From Pedobacter ginsengisoli (lineage in GTDB: Bacteria > Bacteroidota > Bacteroidia > Sphingobacteriales > Sphingobacteriaceae), in NCBI RefSeq assembly GCF_030244015.1, contig NZ_JASSYX010000002.1, positions 930,001 to 994,000 on the forward strand: a stretch of 64,000 nt of DNA, in the 5' to 3' direction. The notes below the pieces were generated by a model. That model searched no databases, was not told the origin of the DNA, and worked only from the letters and a program-made list of their open reading frames with translations. How positions within the stretch are numbered: position 1 is the first letter of the stretch; each line of letters begins with the position of its first letter. Shown here piece by piece: positions 34,581 through 44,888 of the stretch. Position numbers and translations under genes: made by a program.

Positions 34581-35225
34581 CTATAAATTTATAGGATGTA
34601 AGATCTGTAATTCCTCCTTTATGCAGCTGATCTGTCCCGCCAGATCCGTATGATTGGTCAGTGCACCGGAAACAGCCACACCATATATGCCCGTTTTCAT
34701 CAACAGAGAAACATCTGCCTGTTCAATGCCCCCAATGGCAACGATCGGGATTCTTATGCCTGCCTGTGCGACTTCCTTCAAGATGCTTTCATAACCTTTC
34801 AAGCCCAGTACCGGGCTTAAATTCTGTTTGGTATTTGTAAACCGATAGGGGCCTAAGCCAATATAGTCCGCCCCATCCGCGACTCTTTGCACAATGTGTT
34901 CAAAAGTGTTGGCGGTGCCGCCAATGATCATCCTGTCGCCGGCAATAGCCCTCGCTTCCCGGATTGACATATCCTGCAATCCTAAATGTACACCATAGGC
35001 GCCTGCCTGAACCGCTATATGCGGATGGTCATTTACAATGAGCCTGGCTCCATAATCAACACACAAAGCATTGGCTTTAAGAGCAAAATCAAGGATGTCA
35101 GCCTCTGGCTGATCCTTAATTCTAAGCTGGATCCATTTCCCTCCGGCATCCAATACTTCCTTAATGGCATCCAAATGCGTGCCCCCGGAAGTATTCTGTG
35201 ATATATACTGTAATTTATCGATCAT
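34581..35225 (-). CDS. thiE: Thiamine-phosphate synthase
   Basis: About 214 residues. Landmarks are [77 protein letters not shown] and [14 protein letters not shown]. It couples HMP-pyrophosphate to the thiazole phosphate. The start overlaps the end of thiD by 11 bases. A second ThiE-like protein is encoded at 35946-36572; this copy keeps the fuller set of substrate-binding motifs and is the likely main enzyme. Confidence 0.95.
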   Translation of the reverse strand: MIDKLQYISQNTSGGTHLDAIKEVLDAGGKWIQLRIKDQPEADILDFALKANALCVDYGARLIVNDHPHIAVQAGAYGVHLGLQDMSIREARAIAGDRMIIGGTANTFEHIVQRVADGADYIGLGPYRFTNTKQNLSPVLGLKGYESILKEVAQAGIRIPIVAIGGIEQADVSLLMKTGIYGVAVSGALTNHTDLAGQISCIKEELQILHPINL

Positions 35226-35970
35226 AATTGTGGTAACCTAAAAGTGTGTTATTGCTGTTTAAAAAATCCTCAATATATATTTTGCCATGTTTGCAGGCAT
35301 CTCTCAAATTATAGCCCAAAGCCAGATTTGCGGTGATTGCGGCAGATAACACACAGCCAGACCCATGCTTCTGCCGATTCAGGACAATCCCCGGTTTTAA
35401 CTCCAGCACCCGGGCGTTCTCAAAAAGCAAATCTGTCCCCATAGCCCTTAAGTTGTGACCACCTTTCAGAAGAACAGGGCAGTAGACAGCCCAATGACCA
35501 GCCGTCTCTTCCGCAGATCCTGCATTGCCCATACTGAGCATCTCGCTATAGTTCGGAGTGATCAGGTCAATAAGCTGTAAAACAGAACCCAACTGCACCA
35601 GATTCCATTGATGGAAGGAAAACCCGGCACTCGCTTTCAAAACCGGGTCCAGAACGATTTTTACATCTTCATCCTGTGTCCTGATAAAAGACAATACCTC
35701 CATTAGCACCTCAACATCTTTGATCAGTCCGATCTTGCAGGCAGAAATCCTGAACTTTGCAAATAAAGGTTCAAGTTGTGCGATGATCTGCGTTGAACTC
35801 ATCCATTCACAGCTTATAAACTGATCATCGGTCTGTACAGTCAATGCCGAACACACCCCAAATCCATAAACCCGGTGCTGCTCAAAGCACTTCACATCAG
35901 CAAGAATTCCCGCGCCACCACTGGGGTCAAACCCGGCTATACTCATCACATATGGTCTTTCACCCAGCAT
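35215..35970 (-). CDS. thiD: Hydroxymethylpyrimidine (phospho)kinase
   Basis: About 251 residues, ribokinase-like. It phosphorylates HMP and HMP-phosphate. Landmarks are MSIAGFDPSGGAGILADVKCFEQ, VCSALTVQTDD, VLDPVLKASAGF, TPNYSEMLSM, VLLKGGHN and the anion-hole region KHGSGCVLSAAITANLALG. It overlaps the upstream TenI/ThiE-like gene (stop 35946) by 25 bases and the downstream thiE by 11, so all three are tightly coupled. Confidence 0.96.
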   Translation of the reverse strand: MLGERPYVMSIAGFDPSGGAGILADVKCFEQHRVYGFGVCSALTVQTDDQFISCEWMSSTQIIAQLEPLFAKFRISACKIGLIKDVEVLMEVLSFIRTQDEDVKIVLDPVLKASAGFSFHQWNLVQLGSVLQLIDLITPNYSEMLSMGNAGSAEETAGHWAVYCPVLLKGGHNLRAMGTDLLFENARVLELKPGIVLNRQKHGSGCVLSAAITANLALGYNLRDACKHGKIYIEDFLNSNNTLLGYHNYDR

Positions 35971-36572
35971 TTTACCTGTTTAAAATTATCAATTGCCTTC
36001 AGGGGATCGTTCCAGACCCAGCCCAGCATAGCTGCGCCGTCAAAACCCATTCGTTTCATCCTTGCAATGGTATTTAACCCAATTCCACCCAAAGCAATCA
36101 CCTTAGCATTTTTTTTACTCACATGAACCTGATCAGCCTCATCGCCAGAAACACCTTTATAACCCGGCTTTGAATAACTATCGAACAAAGGTCCAAAGAA
36201 AGTATAATCAAAACCGTACAAGCTATTTATGTCTTCAACCCGATGCACAGAAGTGCTTAATATTTTCTTTTGATCAGAACCCAAATCTGAGAATGCAGTC
36301 AATACTGATTCCTGTTTCGCAATCGCTATCCTTCTTTTTTCCGGAAAATGCAAACGATTAATCCCATAATCAAACATCAGTTCATGACACTGGTGTAAAG
36401 CAACCCGGTCATGATACCGCGCATCAATTTGAGTTAAAATCTCCCTGCATTCTTCAATTCCCCATTCCGGTTTTCTCAGGTGAAAAATCTCCAGTCCATG
36501 CTCAAACAGATCATTGATGAGTTTCGCTTCACCTTTAAAACCTACCGGACTGGAAATGACCATCAGCTGCAT
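35946..36572 (-). CDS. ThiE/TenI-like protein (second thiamine-phosphate synthase homologue)
   Basis: About 208 residues from ATG 36572 (MQLMVISSPVGFKGE), five bases after the thiC stop; the frame is open further upstream inside thiC, but that part is antisense-like shadow of thiC in another frame. ThiE/TenI barrel motifs are seen: GLEIFHLRKPEWG, DRVALHQCHELMFDYGINRLHFPE, LSTSVHRVEDIN, YTFFGPLFDSYSKPGYKG and VIALGGIGLNTIARMKRMGFDGAAMLG. It may be a TenI-type thiazole tautomerase rather than a second synthase, which would complement ThiG/ThiH chemistry. Confidence 0.88.
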   Translation of the reverse strand: MQLMVISSPVGFKGEAKLINDLFEHGLEIFHLRKPEWGIEECREILTQIDARYHDRVALHQCHELMFDYGINRLHFPEKRRIAIAKQESVLTAFSDLGSDQKKILSTSVHRVEDINSLYGFDYTFFGPLFDSYSKPGYKGVSGDEADQVHVSKKNAKVIALGGIGLNTIARMKRMGFDGAAMLGWVWNDPLKAIDNFKQVKCWVKDHM

Positions 36573-36577
36573 ATCGT

Positions 36578-38464
<1,887 letters not shown>

Positions 38465-38525
38465 TTAAGTTTTGGGATAAGCTGGATTCTTGAAAAGAAT
38501 TATTTAAATGAAATGGGTCAGTAGT

Positions 38526-38729
38526 TTATCCACCCTGAGTTGCCTTAATGAGCATCACCTGGTCGCCTTCTTTCAAAAGATGATGACTCCAGCTGGACTT
38601 GGTAATGATGGTCTGATTGACGGCCACAGCAATTCCTTTTATCTCGCCGGAAAGTACGACGGAAAGCATTTGCGCTACAGAGCAGGCCTCATTGAGCTGA
38701 TGATTTTGTTGATTTACAGTTACTTCCAT
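38526..38729 (-). CDS. thiS: Sulfur carrier protein ThiS
   Basis: About 67 residues from ATG 38729 (MEVTVNQQNHQL), ubiquitin-like. It ends in ATQGG, the diglycine that is adenylated by ThiF and converted to thiocarboxylate. The internal GIAVAVNQTIITKSSWSHHLLKEGDQV matches the ThiS core. A start 33 bases upstream is open but has no family support. It is the first gene after the TPP riboswitch. Confidence 0.94.
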   Translation of the reverse strand: MEVTVNQQNHQLNEACSVAQMLSVVLSGEIKGIAVAVNQTIITKSSWSHHLLKEGDQVMLIKATQGG

Positions 38730-38767
38730 AATTTTGATAATTTGGAAAACTGTAGGGAGCACCCATA

Positions 38768-38869
38768 AGGGGTCGAAAAGACAGCAATAGATTTGCTTCT
38801 ACTTTTCCCTTCGGCGGTACTAACCGCATCAGGTTCAAAGGGTATTTCTCAGCACAAGGGCACCCCTAA
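38768..38869 (-). promoter_or_regulatory. TPP (THI-box) riboswitch of the thiamine operon
   Basis: Read on the minus strand from 38869: AGGGGTGCCC, TGCTGAGAAATACCC, GAACCTGATGCGGTTAGTAC and CCGCCGAAGGGAA, the complete THI-box core (about 38803-38869). A hairpin follows (AAAAG/CTTTT enclosing GCAA/TTGC, about 38776-38806), and a CCCC at 38770-38773 could pair with the 5' GGGG in an alternative fold. It ends about 40 bases before thiS and controls the whole thiS-to-thiF run. Confidence 0.95.
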
Positions 38870-38932
38870 AGTTTTTTGTAAAGCTATATTATATTATTTT
38901 GAAATGCAAACATGATGATTAATTGGGCCGAT

Positions 38933-39424
38933 TTAATAAGCCAAAAGGCGCCCGCACGCGATTATTGCTACCCATAATGATATTGATACCAGTGCAGATA
39001 GCTTTGCAGCCGGTGAAAGTTCCTTATTGTGAGGGTTTTCACTATGGTTTAACGGTTTGAACAATAGCCTGTGAAATACAAGCACATTAATAGCCGCCAG
39101 CACCAGCAGGGTCATTTTGAGCCAAAATGTCGGATCTATACCCAGTGTCCTGGAATTGGTCATAAACAGCAATATCCCTGAAGGAACGATCAGTAGCAAT
39201 CCCCTTTGTGACCATGGCAGCAAATGCGCGGATAATGCTTTTAAGGGCAGGTTTTTAGCAAAACCCAACAGTCGCAGATCAAACAGGAAGGCCCCGCCAA
39301 CAAGGATCACAATGCCCACAATATGTACAATCTCCAGGGCAGGGTAAAGCCATAACGACTGGCGTATAGAAGAAGCCAAAGCTGTGTTTTCCAGCCAGGC
39401 AAAAAAGTCTGTTACCTCAGGCAA
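38933..39424 (-). CDS. DUF6644-like integral membrane protein
   Basis: About 163 residues with four membrane helices (roughly 25-50, 65-85, 100-120 and 140-160). Landmarks: LYPALEIVHIVGIVILVGGAFLFDLRLLG and LPWSQRGLLLIVPSGILLFM, with histidines in the first two helices that could bind haem or metal. I recognise the DUF6644 pattern; function is unknown. It begins one base after the end of the DUF6152 gene on the minus strand, and that pairing recurs in my recollection of the family. Confidence 0.75.
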   Translation of the reverse strand: MPEVTDFFAWLENTALASSIRQSLWLYPALEIVHIVGIVILVGGAFLFDLRLLGFAKNLPLKALSAHLLPWSQRGLLLIVPSGILLFMTNSRTLGIDPTFWLKMTLLVLAAINVLVFHRLLFKPLNHSENPHNKELSPAAKLSALVSISLWVAIIACGRLLAY

Positions 39425-39425
39425 A

Positions 39426-39785
39426 TTAACGCAATTCGTATTTTACGGTGTCAACATAGATCCGTTCGGCCCGCATTTCTTCTTTTTTTGTCTTATGAGG
39501 ATAAGCGACAAGCCTTACAGGTGTTCCTTTCTTGATCATATCAGCAGTTAAGCCGCGATCTGTCATGCGGGAAGTAGGTGCCAGGTAGACCAGCCACAAT
39601 TTTCCTTTGTATTTAACTTTCGCCAGTGCGTGCGGATTTTCATATACAGATTCCTCAATAGTACTTTTAAAATCCAGGACCTTCTTCTGGTCATAATCGG
39701 CCCAACCGTGATGAAAGAATGTAAAGGACAGGCAAAAGAAACAGAGTATTGCTAGTGAAATTTGTTTTAAGTAGTTCATATTCAA
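39426..39785 (-). CDS. DUF6152-like secreted protein
   Basis: About 119 residues; the signal peptide covers roughly residues 5-24. The mature part opens with HHGWADYD, then YENPHALAKVKYKGKLWLVYLAP, DRGLTADMIKKGTPVRLVAYP and RAERIYVD, which fits DUF6152. Periplasmic, function unknown. ATG 39779 is an alternative start. It is followed after one base by the membrane protein at 38933, suggesting a two-gene unit. Confidence 0.75.
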   Translation of the reverse strand: MNMNYLKQISLAILCFFCLSFTFFHHGWADYDQKKVLDFKSTIEESVYENPHALAKVKYKGKLWLVYLAPTSRMTDRGLTADMIKKGTPVRLVAYPHKTKKEEMRAERIYVDTVKYELR

Positions 39786-39918
39786 TAGGTTTTATGTATT
39801 AAATCTAGTAAAATATTTCTTCAGATCAAAGGAGTACAACTTTCTAACATGCAAAGGCTAAATTTTGTTTAATGTATCCTTATCTTCGTTTTAAAAGACC
39901 ACCTCATCGCAACAGCTT

Positions 39919-40107
39919 ATGAATGAAACTGAATATTTACAGTTCTGCAAAAAACAGGTTAACGGGCCATTAAATGAAGAAGACCTCGTCACCATGCTAA
40001 CTGCATGGGGCGCCATCAACTATTCGCTGGGCTATAAAACAGCTCTGACTGACAATAACATTGAACCCAAAGACGACGCCCCGGGTTCAACTGGTTCAGC
40101 TATTTAA
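39919..40107 (+). CDS. Small acidic protein of unknown function
   Basis: About 62 residues, no signal peptide. MNETEYLQFCKKQVNGPLNEEDLVTML is predicted helical and the tail is Asp/Pro-rich. I recognise no family. Upstream DNA (39786-39918) is AT-rich and could hold a promoter; downstream it converges with the membrane protein gene whose stop is at 40135. It has an amino acid composition that looks coding, but length leaves doubt. Confidence 0.45.
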   Translation: MNETEYLQFCKKQVNGPLNEEDLVTMLTAWGAINYSLGYKTALTDNNIEPKDDAPGSTGSAI

Positions 40108-40134
40108 TCAGCGCAGACACAGAAGGACAGCCTG

Positions 40135-40554
40135 CTATTTCCTACCCATTCCCAGTATAAAAGCAACAATCCAGCCACCTACAGCTGCGATTACCGTCAT
40201 TGCCGCAATATCTGCCAAAAGTGTATTGGGTGTAAAAATAGTAGTGGTCGAATACATGGCCATATCTAAATATATGGCGACAAGCAATCCCACTATCGCA
40301 CCCCGTGCAGCGCCCTGTGCCGGTGTGATCCCCGTGCTCCACCGGCCAAACAGAATTGCAAAAAAGAAACCCCAGGCCAGGTTTGCCACCACCATCGCCC
40401 ACATCTCCATCGGGTCTTTGTGCATGCCAGCGGCGCCCGGGCCCGCATTGGTCATCATAAAATCCATCAGCAGGATACCATAAACGAGCCATCCCAGAAG
40501 GAAGAAGACCACACCACCGGCTATGCCGGCAATTAAGATTTTGTTTGAGTTCAT
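40135..40554 (-). CDS. Four-helix integral membrane protein, unknown
   Basis: About 139 residues with four hydrophobic stretches near 7-27, 52-70, 84-104 and 112-133. Gly/Ala-rich helices (AGIAGGVVFFLLGWLVYGIL, AQGAARGAIVGLLVAIYLDM) and a Met-rich loop MHKDPMEMW are visible. It may belong to the DUF1761-like group of small membrane proteins, but this is uncertain. It appears as a single gene; upstream of it lies the large hairpin element at 40680-40831 on the other side of its promoter region. Confidence 0.7.
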   Translation of the reverse strand: MNSNKILIAGIAGGVVFFLLGWLVYGILLMDFMMTNAGPGAAGMHKDPMEMWAMVVANLAWGFFFAILFGRWSTGITPAQGAARGAIVGLLVAIYLDMAMYSTTTIFTPNTLLADIAAMTVIAAVGGWIVAFILGMGRK

Positions 40555-40679
40555 ACCAGTGTTGTTTAAATGAATTTGGTTAGAATTTGTTTACTATCTA
40601 AGTTATTGATAAATAGTTATATAACAAATAAAATTGATGTGGCTGCCAAATCGCCAATATTGCATTTTGCAACGCAAAT

Positions 40680-40831
40680 CTTTCGGCTCTCTCTCTGCTC
40701 TGCTACAGTGTTGGTTCAGACTTGCGTCACATCACGGACAGGGTTGGTTCGGTCTGAACCGAACCAACCCTGTCTGTGATGTGTATCAAATGTGTCTCAA
40801 CCCTGAAGTTGGGACGAGAGAGAACCGAAAG
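40680..40831. repeat. 152-bp long hairpin element in the regulator upstream region
   Basis: Outer arms CTTTCGGCTCTCTCTC (40680-40695) and GAGAGAGAACCGAAAG (40816-40831) pair at 15 of 16 positions. The inner stem is 25 bp, 40729-40753 with 40758-40782 around a CTGA loop, with one position G.T. The middle section pairs poorly. It fills most of the 394-base gap between the divergent genes at 40554 and 40949. No transposase is nearby. It may be a palindromic mobile element or a structured RNA. Confidence 0.85.
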
Positions 40832-40948
40832 AGTATCGAAAGAGCTCAGATACTTCTCTGTTATGCAAGAATTAATGGCAATGTAATAGGCTCTAATGAT
40901 GATTATTGCAAATAAAATTGTAAACTTTGTAAAATCAAAAGCACGCAT

Positions 40949-41857
40949 ATGGCCAGATATAAAATTCCAGCACTTTTATTGCTTATCGGTATAATTTGCG
41001 CGGCTTTTGTGCTGCCCGGCCATCATGATTTTGACCTGGCCAAACAGGAAATCCTGTTCCGGAAGATCGGTCATGAGGTTCTTTTACATTCCGGAGACAG
41101 CACTTCAAGGGTGCTGCCGGTAAAAAAGATATCCGACAGTGAATACCAGATCACCTTTGCAAACAAATTTACCTATCAAACCGATTCTTTGGTAGAGATT
41201 GTCAGACGCGCCCTGGCAAAAGATAAACTTGCAGACAAATATGTCATCACTGTATTAGATTGTTCAGGAAAAGACATCATGTTTGGCTACGCAGTTTATA
41301 AGGACAAAAAAGACGATATCGACGCCTGCTCAGGAAGAAAACAGCCTAAAAACTGTTACCGGATCAATCTCAAATTTCAAGCTGCCGGCATTACGACATC
41401 GCAAAAAGGACTTTTGCTTGGCGGATTGCCTTTTCTGGCAATCGTGGGTCTGCTGATCACCAGATCTGTACAGTCAAAGAAAAAACAGGCTTTATTTGCT
41501 GGGGGAGATAATAGCACGGACAATAGTAAAGTACATTTTAAGGATAATAATGAGCACTGTTTCAGACTTGGAAGCACACTTTTCTATACCGATAAACGTC
41601 TGCTTGAGTTTTCAGGGCAAGCCGTTGAACTCACCCAAAAGGAAAACACGTTACTTTTGATATTTGCCAGATCGCCAAACACAGTCATAGAAAGGGCGAG
41701 ACTTCAAAAAGAAATATGGGAAGATGAGGGGGTGATCGTCGGCCGCAGTTTGGATGTGTTCATCTCCAAACTGAGAAAGAAGCTGGAAAACGATGTTTCT
41801 GTCCAGCTCATAAATATTCATGGCAAAGGGTATAAATTAGAAATACACCAGGATTAG
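40949..41857 (+). CDS. Membrane-anchored winged-helix transcriptional regulator
   Basis: About 302 residues. Hydrophobic helices lie near residues 5-22 and 149-166 with a periplasmic domain of about 125 residues between. The cytoplasmic C-terminus (about 200-300) is an OmpR/PhoB-type winged helix: FSGQAVELTQKENTLLLIFA, RARLQKEIWEDEGVIVGRSLDVFISKLRKKLE and INIHGKGYKLE. There is no receiver domain, so it is a ToxR-like one-component sensor that could act from the membrane. It is followed after four bases by the sigma-54 activator gene; the two are probably co-transcribed. Confidence 0.87.
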   Translation: MARYKIPALLLLIGIICAAFVLPGHHDFDLAKQEILFRKIGHEVLLHSGDSTSRVLPVKKISDSEYQITFANKFTYQTDSLVEIVRRALAKDKLADKYVITVLDCSGKDIMFGYAVYKDKKDDIDACSGRKQPKNCYRINLKFQAAGITTSQKGLLLGGLPFLAIVGLLITRSVQSKKKQALFAGGDNSTDNSKVHFKDNNEHCFRLGSTLFYTDKRLLEFSGQAVELTQKENTLLLIFARSPNTVIERARLQKEIWEDEGVIVGRSLDVFISKLRKKLENDVSVQLINIHGKGYKLEIHQD

Positions 41858-41861
41858 GACG

Positions 41862-44462
41862 ATGCATTCTATACATGAAGAGGTTTTAGAAAAACAACGG
41901 AAAATACTTTTAGATCTTGGCAATGACATCACCAGAGTAAGAGAAAAAAACGACCTCATTACCCTGTTTTCAAAGCGGATCAAGGGGCTGTTTTACTTCA
42001 CGCATACCATTATTACCCTCATTGATCCGCAGGATGACAGCTACAAACCTTTTCTTTTGGACCATGAATTTTCGCCGATAAAAAACCACAAAGATTATGA
42101 TCTGCTCGTAAATGCAAGATTCTCCCTGGATGAACCATTCATCAAATCGGTACTTGCAACAGAAGAACCGACACTTTTCTTGCTGGAAAATGTGATCAAC
42201 CACCCTCAAAGCCCAGTATTTCTCCGTGCCAACCATGAAAAAGGCGTAAAGGAGGTATTGATGATGAAACTGATGAATGCAGATAAGCCGATCGGCTTTA
42301 TCCACATTTACTCAGACAGGGACGACAGTTTTACACAAGAATTCAGGGACATCATCAAGCGCATATCCCCGCAGTTGTCCAGTGCCGTATCCAACATCAT
42401 CAAGAACGAAGAGATCAAAAAGAAGGAAAACGAGAAATCTTTTCTGCTGGATTTTAGCAATGACATGACCTCTGTACGCACAAAAGCAGACCTGGACGGC
42501 GTAGTCAGGTCTGCCTTGCGCAAGCTCACCCCAGACGGCGGTTATGTGATCAGAAAGATCAACGAAGATGGCCTTACTATGAGCGCCTATGTTCACGATC
42601 CCGGGACTGCAACAGCGGATCAGGCATTGTTAGCGGAAGTATTATCTGCTAAATTTCCGATAGATGACGGCCTGCAGAACAGGGTATTGGAAAGTCATAT
42701 ACCCTTGTTGTTCAGCGTAAAGCGGGAGGCGGAACGGGGCATTCAGTCCAGATACCTTGAGCTGTGGCAAAACATGGGTTTCCAGACCATGGTGGGTATT
42801 GCACTGCGCAACAGAAATGCGAATATCGGATTGTTATGGCTGAGCATTGATGAAATCAATATCCCTATTTTACAGGGGATCTGTGCGCAGATTGCCGTGG
42901 CAATGAGCAACATCATGGCCAACGAAGAAGTGCTGCGCAAACAACAGGAACAATCCTTCCTGCTGGACTTTTCCAATGACATCGCCGGCATCATGACTAA
43001 GGCCGACCTGGAATCAGCCGTTACCAGAGTGCTGCAGCGCTTGCTGAATACCAAGCTTGCGATGCTGCGGCTCATCGACGATGATGGACGTCACCTGAGC
43101 CCGTATATGTTCGACAAAAGCTTGTTTGAGGGTATCATTAGTGATTTTGACAAGCTTTCCGATCAAAAAATAACTATTGATGAACGCTACACCGCGCTGG
43201 TGTTAAAAAGTGAAGAGCCACTTGTTCTCCATGTCGAAGAGGAACTGCGGTCGGGTGATCATCAATACGCTGTACTCTGGGAAAAAACAGGCTTCAAAAA
43301 TATGTATGCAGCAGCGCTTAGGGTCGCCGATCAAACACTCGGTACGGTATGGATGCTTGCTGATCACATCAGTACCGCTTTGTTTAAAGGCATATGCGCA
43401 CAAATTTCAACGGCTGTTTCCAACATTAAGGCCAATGAAAAAATACTGGAGTACCGCAAACGCCTGGAAGATGAAAATGATTATCTGAAAGAACAGATCA
43501 GAACCATTTATAACTTTTCTGACCTCATTGGCAGCGGCGAACAAATGCAACAGGTTTACCGTTTGATTTCATTGGTTGCAGAAAGCAATTCAACGGTCCT
43601 GATTTTGGGAGAAACCGGCACCGGCAAGGAACTGGTTGCACGTGCAGTGCACCAGGCTTCGCCGCGCAGGGACAAACTGATGATCAAGGTGAACTGCGCG
43701 GCCATGCCGGCCAATCTGATAGAAAGTGAACTGTTCGGCCACGAGCGCGGTGCGTTTACCGGTGCCGTAGAACGCCGGATCGGTAAGTTTGAGCTGGCCA
43801 ATAACAGTACATTGTTTCTTGATGAAATTGGCGAAATGCCGCTTGAAGCACAGGTGAAGTTATTGAGGGTGCTGCAGGAAAGGGAGATGGAAAGGATAGG
43901 CGGCAAGACTACCATCAAACTAAATGTAAGGGTTATTGCCGCCACCAACCGCAATCTTGAACAGGAAGTAAAGGCCGGCCGGTTCAGGTCCGACCTGTAT
44001 TACCGTTTGAATGTATTTCCCATCACCCTTCCGCCTTTAAGGGACCGTCTGGAAGATATTGAGGCCCTGACCGGGTTTTTCCTGACCAAATACGGTAAGA
44101 ACACCGGAAAGAAAATAACCAGGATCAGCCCGAAGGCATTGCAGCAATTGCGGAGTTATTTATGGCCAGGCAATGTCAGAGAATTAGAACATGTGCTGGA
44201 ACGCAGTGTGCTGCTGGCCGCAGACCATATCGTAAAAGAGGTTTATTTGCCAGGTGCAGGCGACGCCGCTCAAATTTCCGAAATGCCTGCTAACCGTTCA
44301 CTGGAAGAAGTGGAGCGCGCTTATATCATTGAAGTGCTGAAACGGTGCAGCGGAAAGATCTCTGGTACCGGAGGCGCAGCAGAAATACTGGATATACCGG
44401 GCAATACGCTGCATTCCAAAATAAAGAAGCTTCATATCCGCAAAGCAGATTACTTTACTTGA
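41862..44462 (+). CDS. Sigma-54-dependent enhancer-binding protein with GAF repeats
   Basis: About 866 residues. Three N-terminal GAF-like modules each open with a similar block: KILLDLGNDITRVREKNDL, SFLLDFSNDMTSVRTKADL and SFLLDFSNDIAGIMTKADL, near residues 12, 195 and 365. The AAA+ domain has GETGTGKELVARAVH near 583, the sigma-54 contact loop GAFTGA near 630, LFLDEIGEMPLEAQVKLLRVLQE and GNVRELEHVLERSV. A Fis-type HTH ends the protein (SGTGGAAEILDIPGNTLHSKIKKL). It activates sigma-54 promoters from distant sites; candidate sites begin at its own stop codon. Confidence 0.95.
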   Translation: MHSIHEEVLEKQRKILLDLGNDITRVREKNDLITLFSKRIKGLFYFTHTIITLIDPQDDSYKPFLLDHEFSPIKNHKDYDLLVNARFSLDEPFIKSVLATEEPTLFLLENVINHPQSPVFLRANHEKGVKEVLMMKLMNADKPIGFIHIYSDRDDSFTQEFRDIIKRISPQLSSAVSNIIKNEEIKKKENEKSFLLDFSNDMTSVRTKADLDGVVRSALRKLTPDGGYVIRKINEDGLTMSAYVHDPGTATADQALLAEVLSAKFPIDDGLQNRVLESHIPLLFSVKREAERGIQSRYLELWQNMGFQTMVGIALRNRNANIGLLWLSIDEINIPILQGICAQIAVAMSNIMANEEVLRKQQEQSFLLDFSNDIAGIMTKADLESAVTRVLQRLLNTKLAMLRLIDDDGRHLSPYMFDKSLFEGIISDFDKLSDQKITIDERYTALVLKSEEPLVLHVEEELRSGDHQYAVLWEKTGFKNMYAAALRVADQTLGTVWMLADHISTALFKGICAQISTAVSNIKANEKILEYRKRLEDENDYLKEQIRTIYNFSDLIGSGEQMQQVYRLISLVAESNSTVLILGETGTGKELVARAVHQASPRRDKLMIKVNCAAMPANLIESELFGHERGAFTGAVERRIGKFELANNSTLFLDEIGEMPLEAQVKLLRVLQEREMERIGGKTTIKLNVRVIAATNRNLEQEVKAGRFRSDLYYRLNVFPITLPPLRDRLEDIEALTGFFLTKYGKNTGKKITRISPKALQQLRSYLWPGNVRELEHVLERSVLLAADHIVKEVYLPGAGDAAQISEMPANRSLEEVERAYIIEVLKRCSGKISGTGGAAEILDIPGNTLHSKIKKLHIRKADYFT

Positions 44463-44525
44463 TAATGATTACTATTATACCCCGTTATAATGACCACTAT
44501 TAACCCAGTATAATGATTATTATAC
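44462..44525 (+). promoter_or_regulatory. Three-copy 16-bp repeat, candidate enhancer sites
   Basis: Three copies of ATAATGAYYAYTATTA: ATAATGATTACTATTA at 44462, ATAATGACCACTATTA at 44487, and the weaker ATAATGATTATTATAC at 44510, spaced 25 and 23 bases. Each is a partial inverted repeat (ATAAT ... ATTA). They lie immediately after the enhancer-binding protein gene and about 300 bases upstream of a sigma-54 promoter match, the arrangement expected of upstream activator sites. Confidence 0.5.
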
Positions 44526-44573
44526 CTATTTATATCCATGTTATGGCTTATAATGCACATCATAGGTATCAAC

Positions 44574-44648
44574 ATCGTCATTGCGAGGCACGAAGCAATC
44601 TCATCTTTTAACTCGTATTGAGATTGCTTCGTGCCTCGCAATGACGAT
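44574..44648. repeat. Palindromic dispersed repeat (30-bp perfect arms)
   Basis: Arms 44574-44603 and 44619-44648 are perfectly complementary over 30 bases with a 15-base loop. The arm core CGTCATTGCGAGGCACGAAG is a family seen widely in Bacteroidota intergenic regions. It is MITE- or REP-like. It lies between the candidate enhancer sites and the sigma-54 promoter match. Confidence 0.85.
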
Positions 44649-44798
44649 ACCTGCCGCAATAATAACGCTCATCAGAATGACATTATAACATTATAACTTC
44701 CCTTAATAAAGGGACTTATTAAGTACTTTCACTAAATACAGTGAAAAAAACAATAAATGTAAATAAGTAACCAATTGATAATTAATGATTTAGTGTGT

Positions 44799-44814
44799 TG
44801 GCATCAAAATGGCC
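44799..44814 (+). promoter_or_regulatory. Sigma-54 (-24/-12) promoter match
   Basis: TGGCATCAAAATGGCC keeps the -24 GG and -12 GC at the canonical spacing of TGGCACG-N4-TTGC. It lies about 75 bases upstream of ATG 44889, downstream of a sigma-54 activator gene. This supports regulation of the oxidoreductase gene by that activator. Confidence 0.55.
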
Positions 44815-44888
44815 TATTACAATGTAATTCACATTTAATAAATCATTTAACTAAAGCAATTTTAACAAATCATTTAAAACCAAAAACA

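Larger units (their letters stand above)
44463..44888. other. Regulatory spacer between activator and oxidoreductase genes
   Basis: 426 bases without a gene. It contains the three 16-bp repeats, the 30-bp palindromic repeat and the sigma-54 promoter match listed separately; a fourth ATAATG occurs at 44550. A weak TATAATG-rich character runs through the first 100 bases. Confidence 0.6.

Noticed and set aside
44462..44525. Short CRISPR-like array
   Set aside because: Only three diverged 16-bp units with short spacers and no cas genes; better explained as regulator sites.
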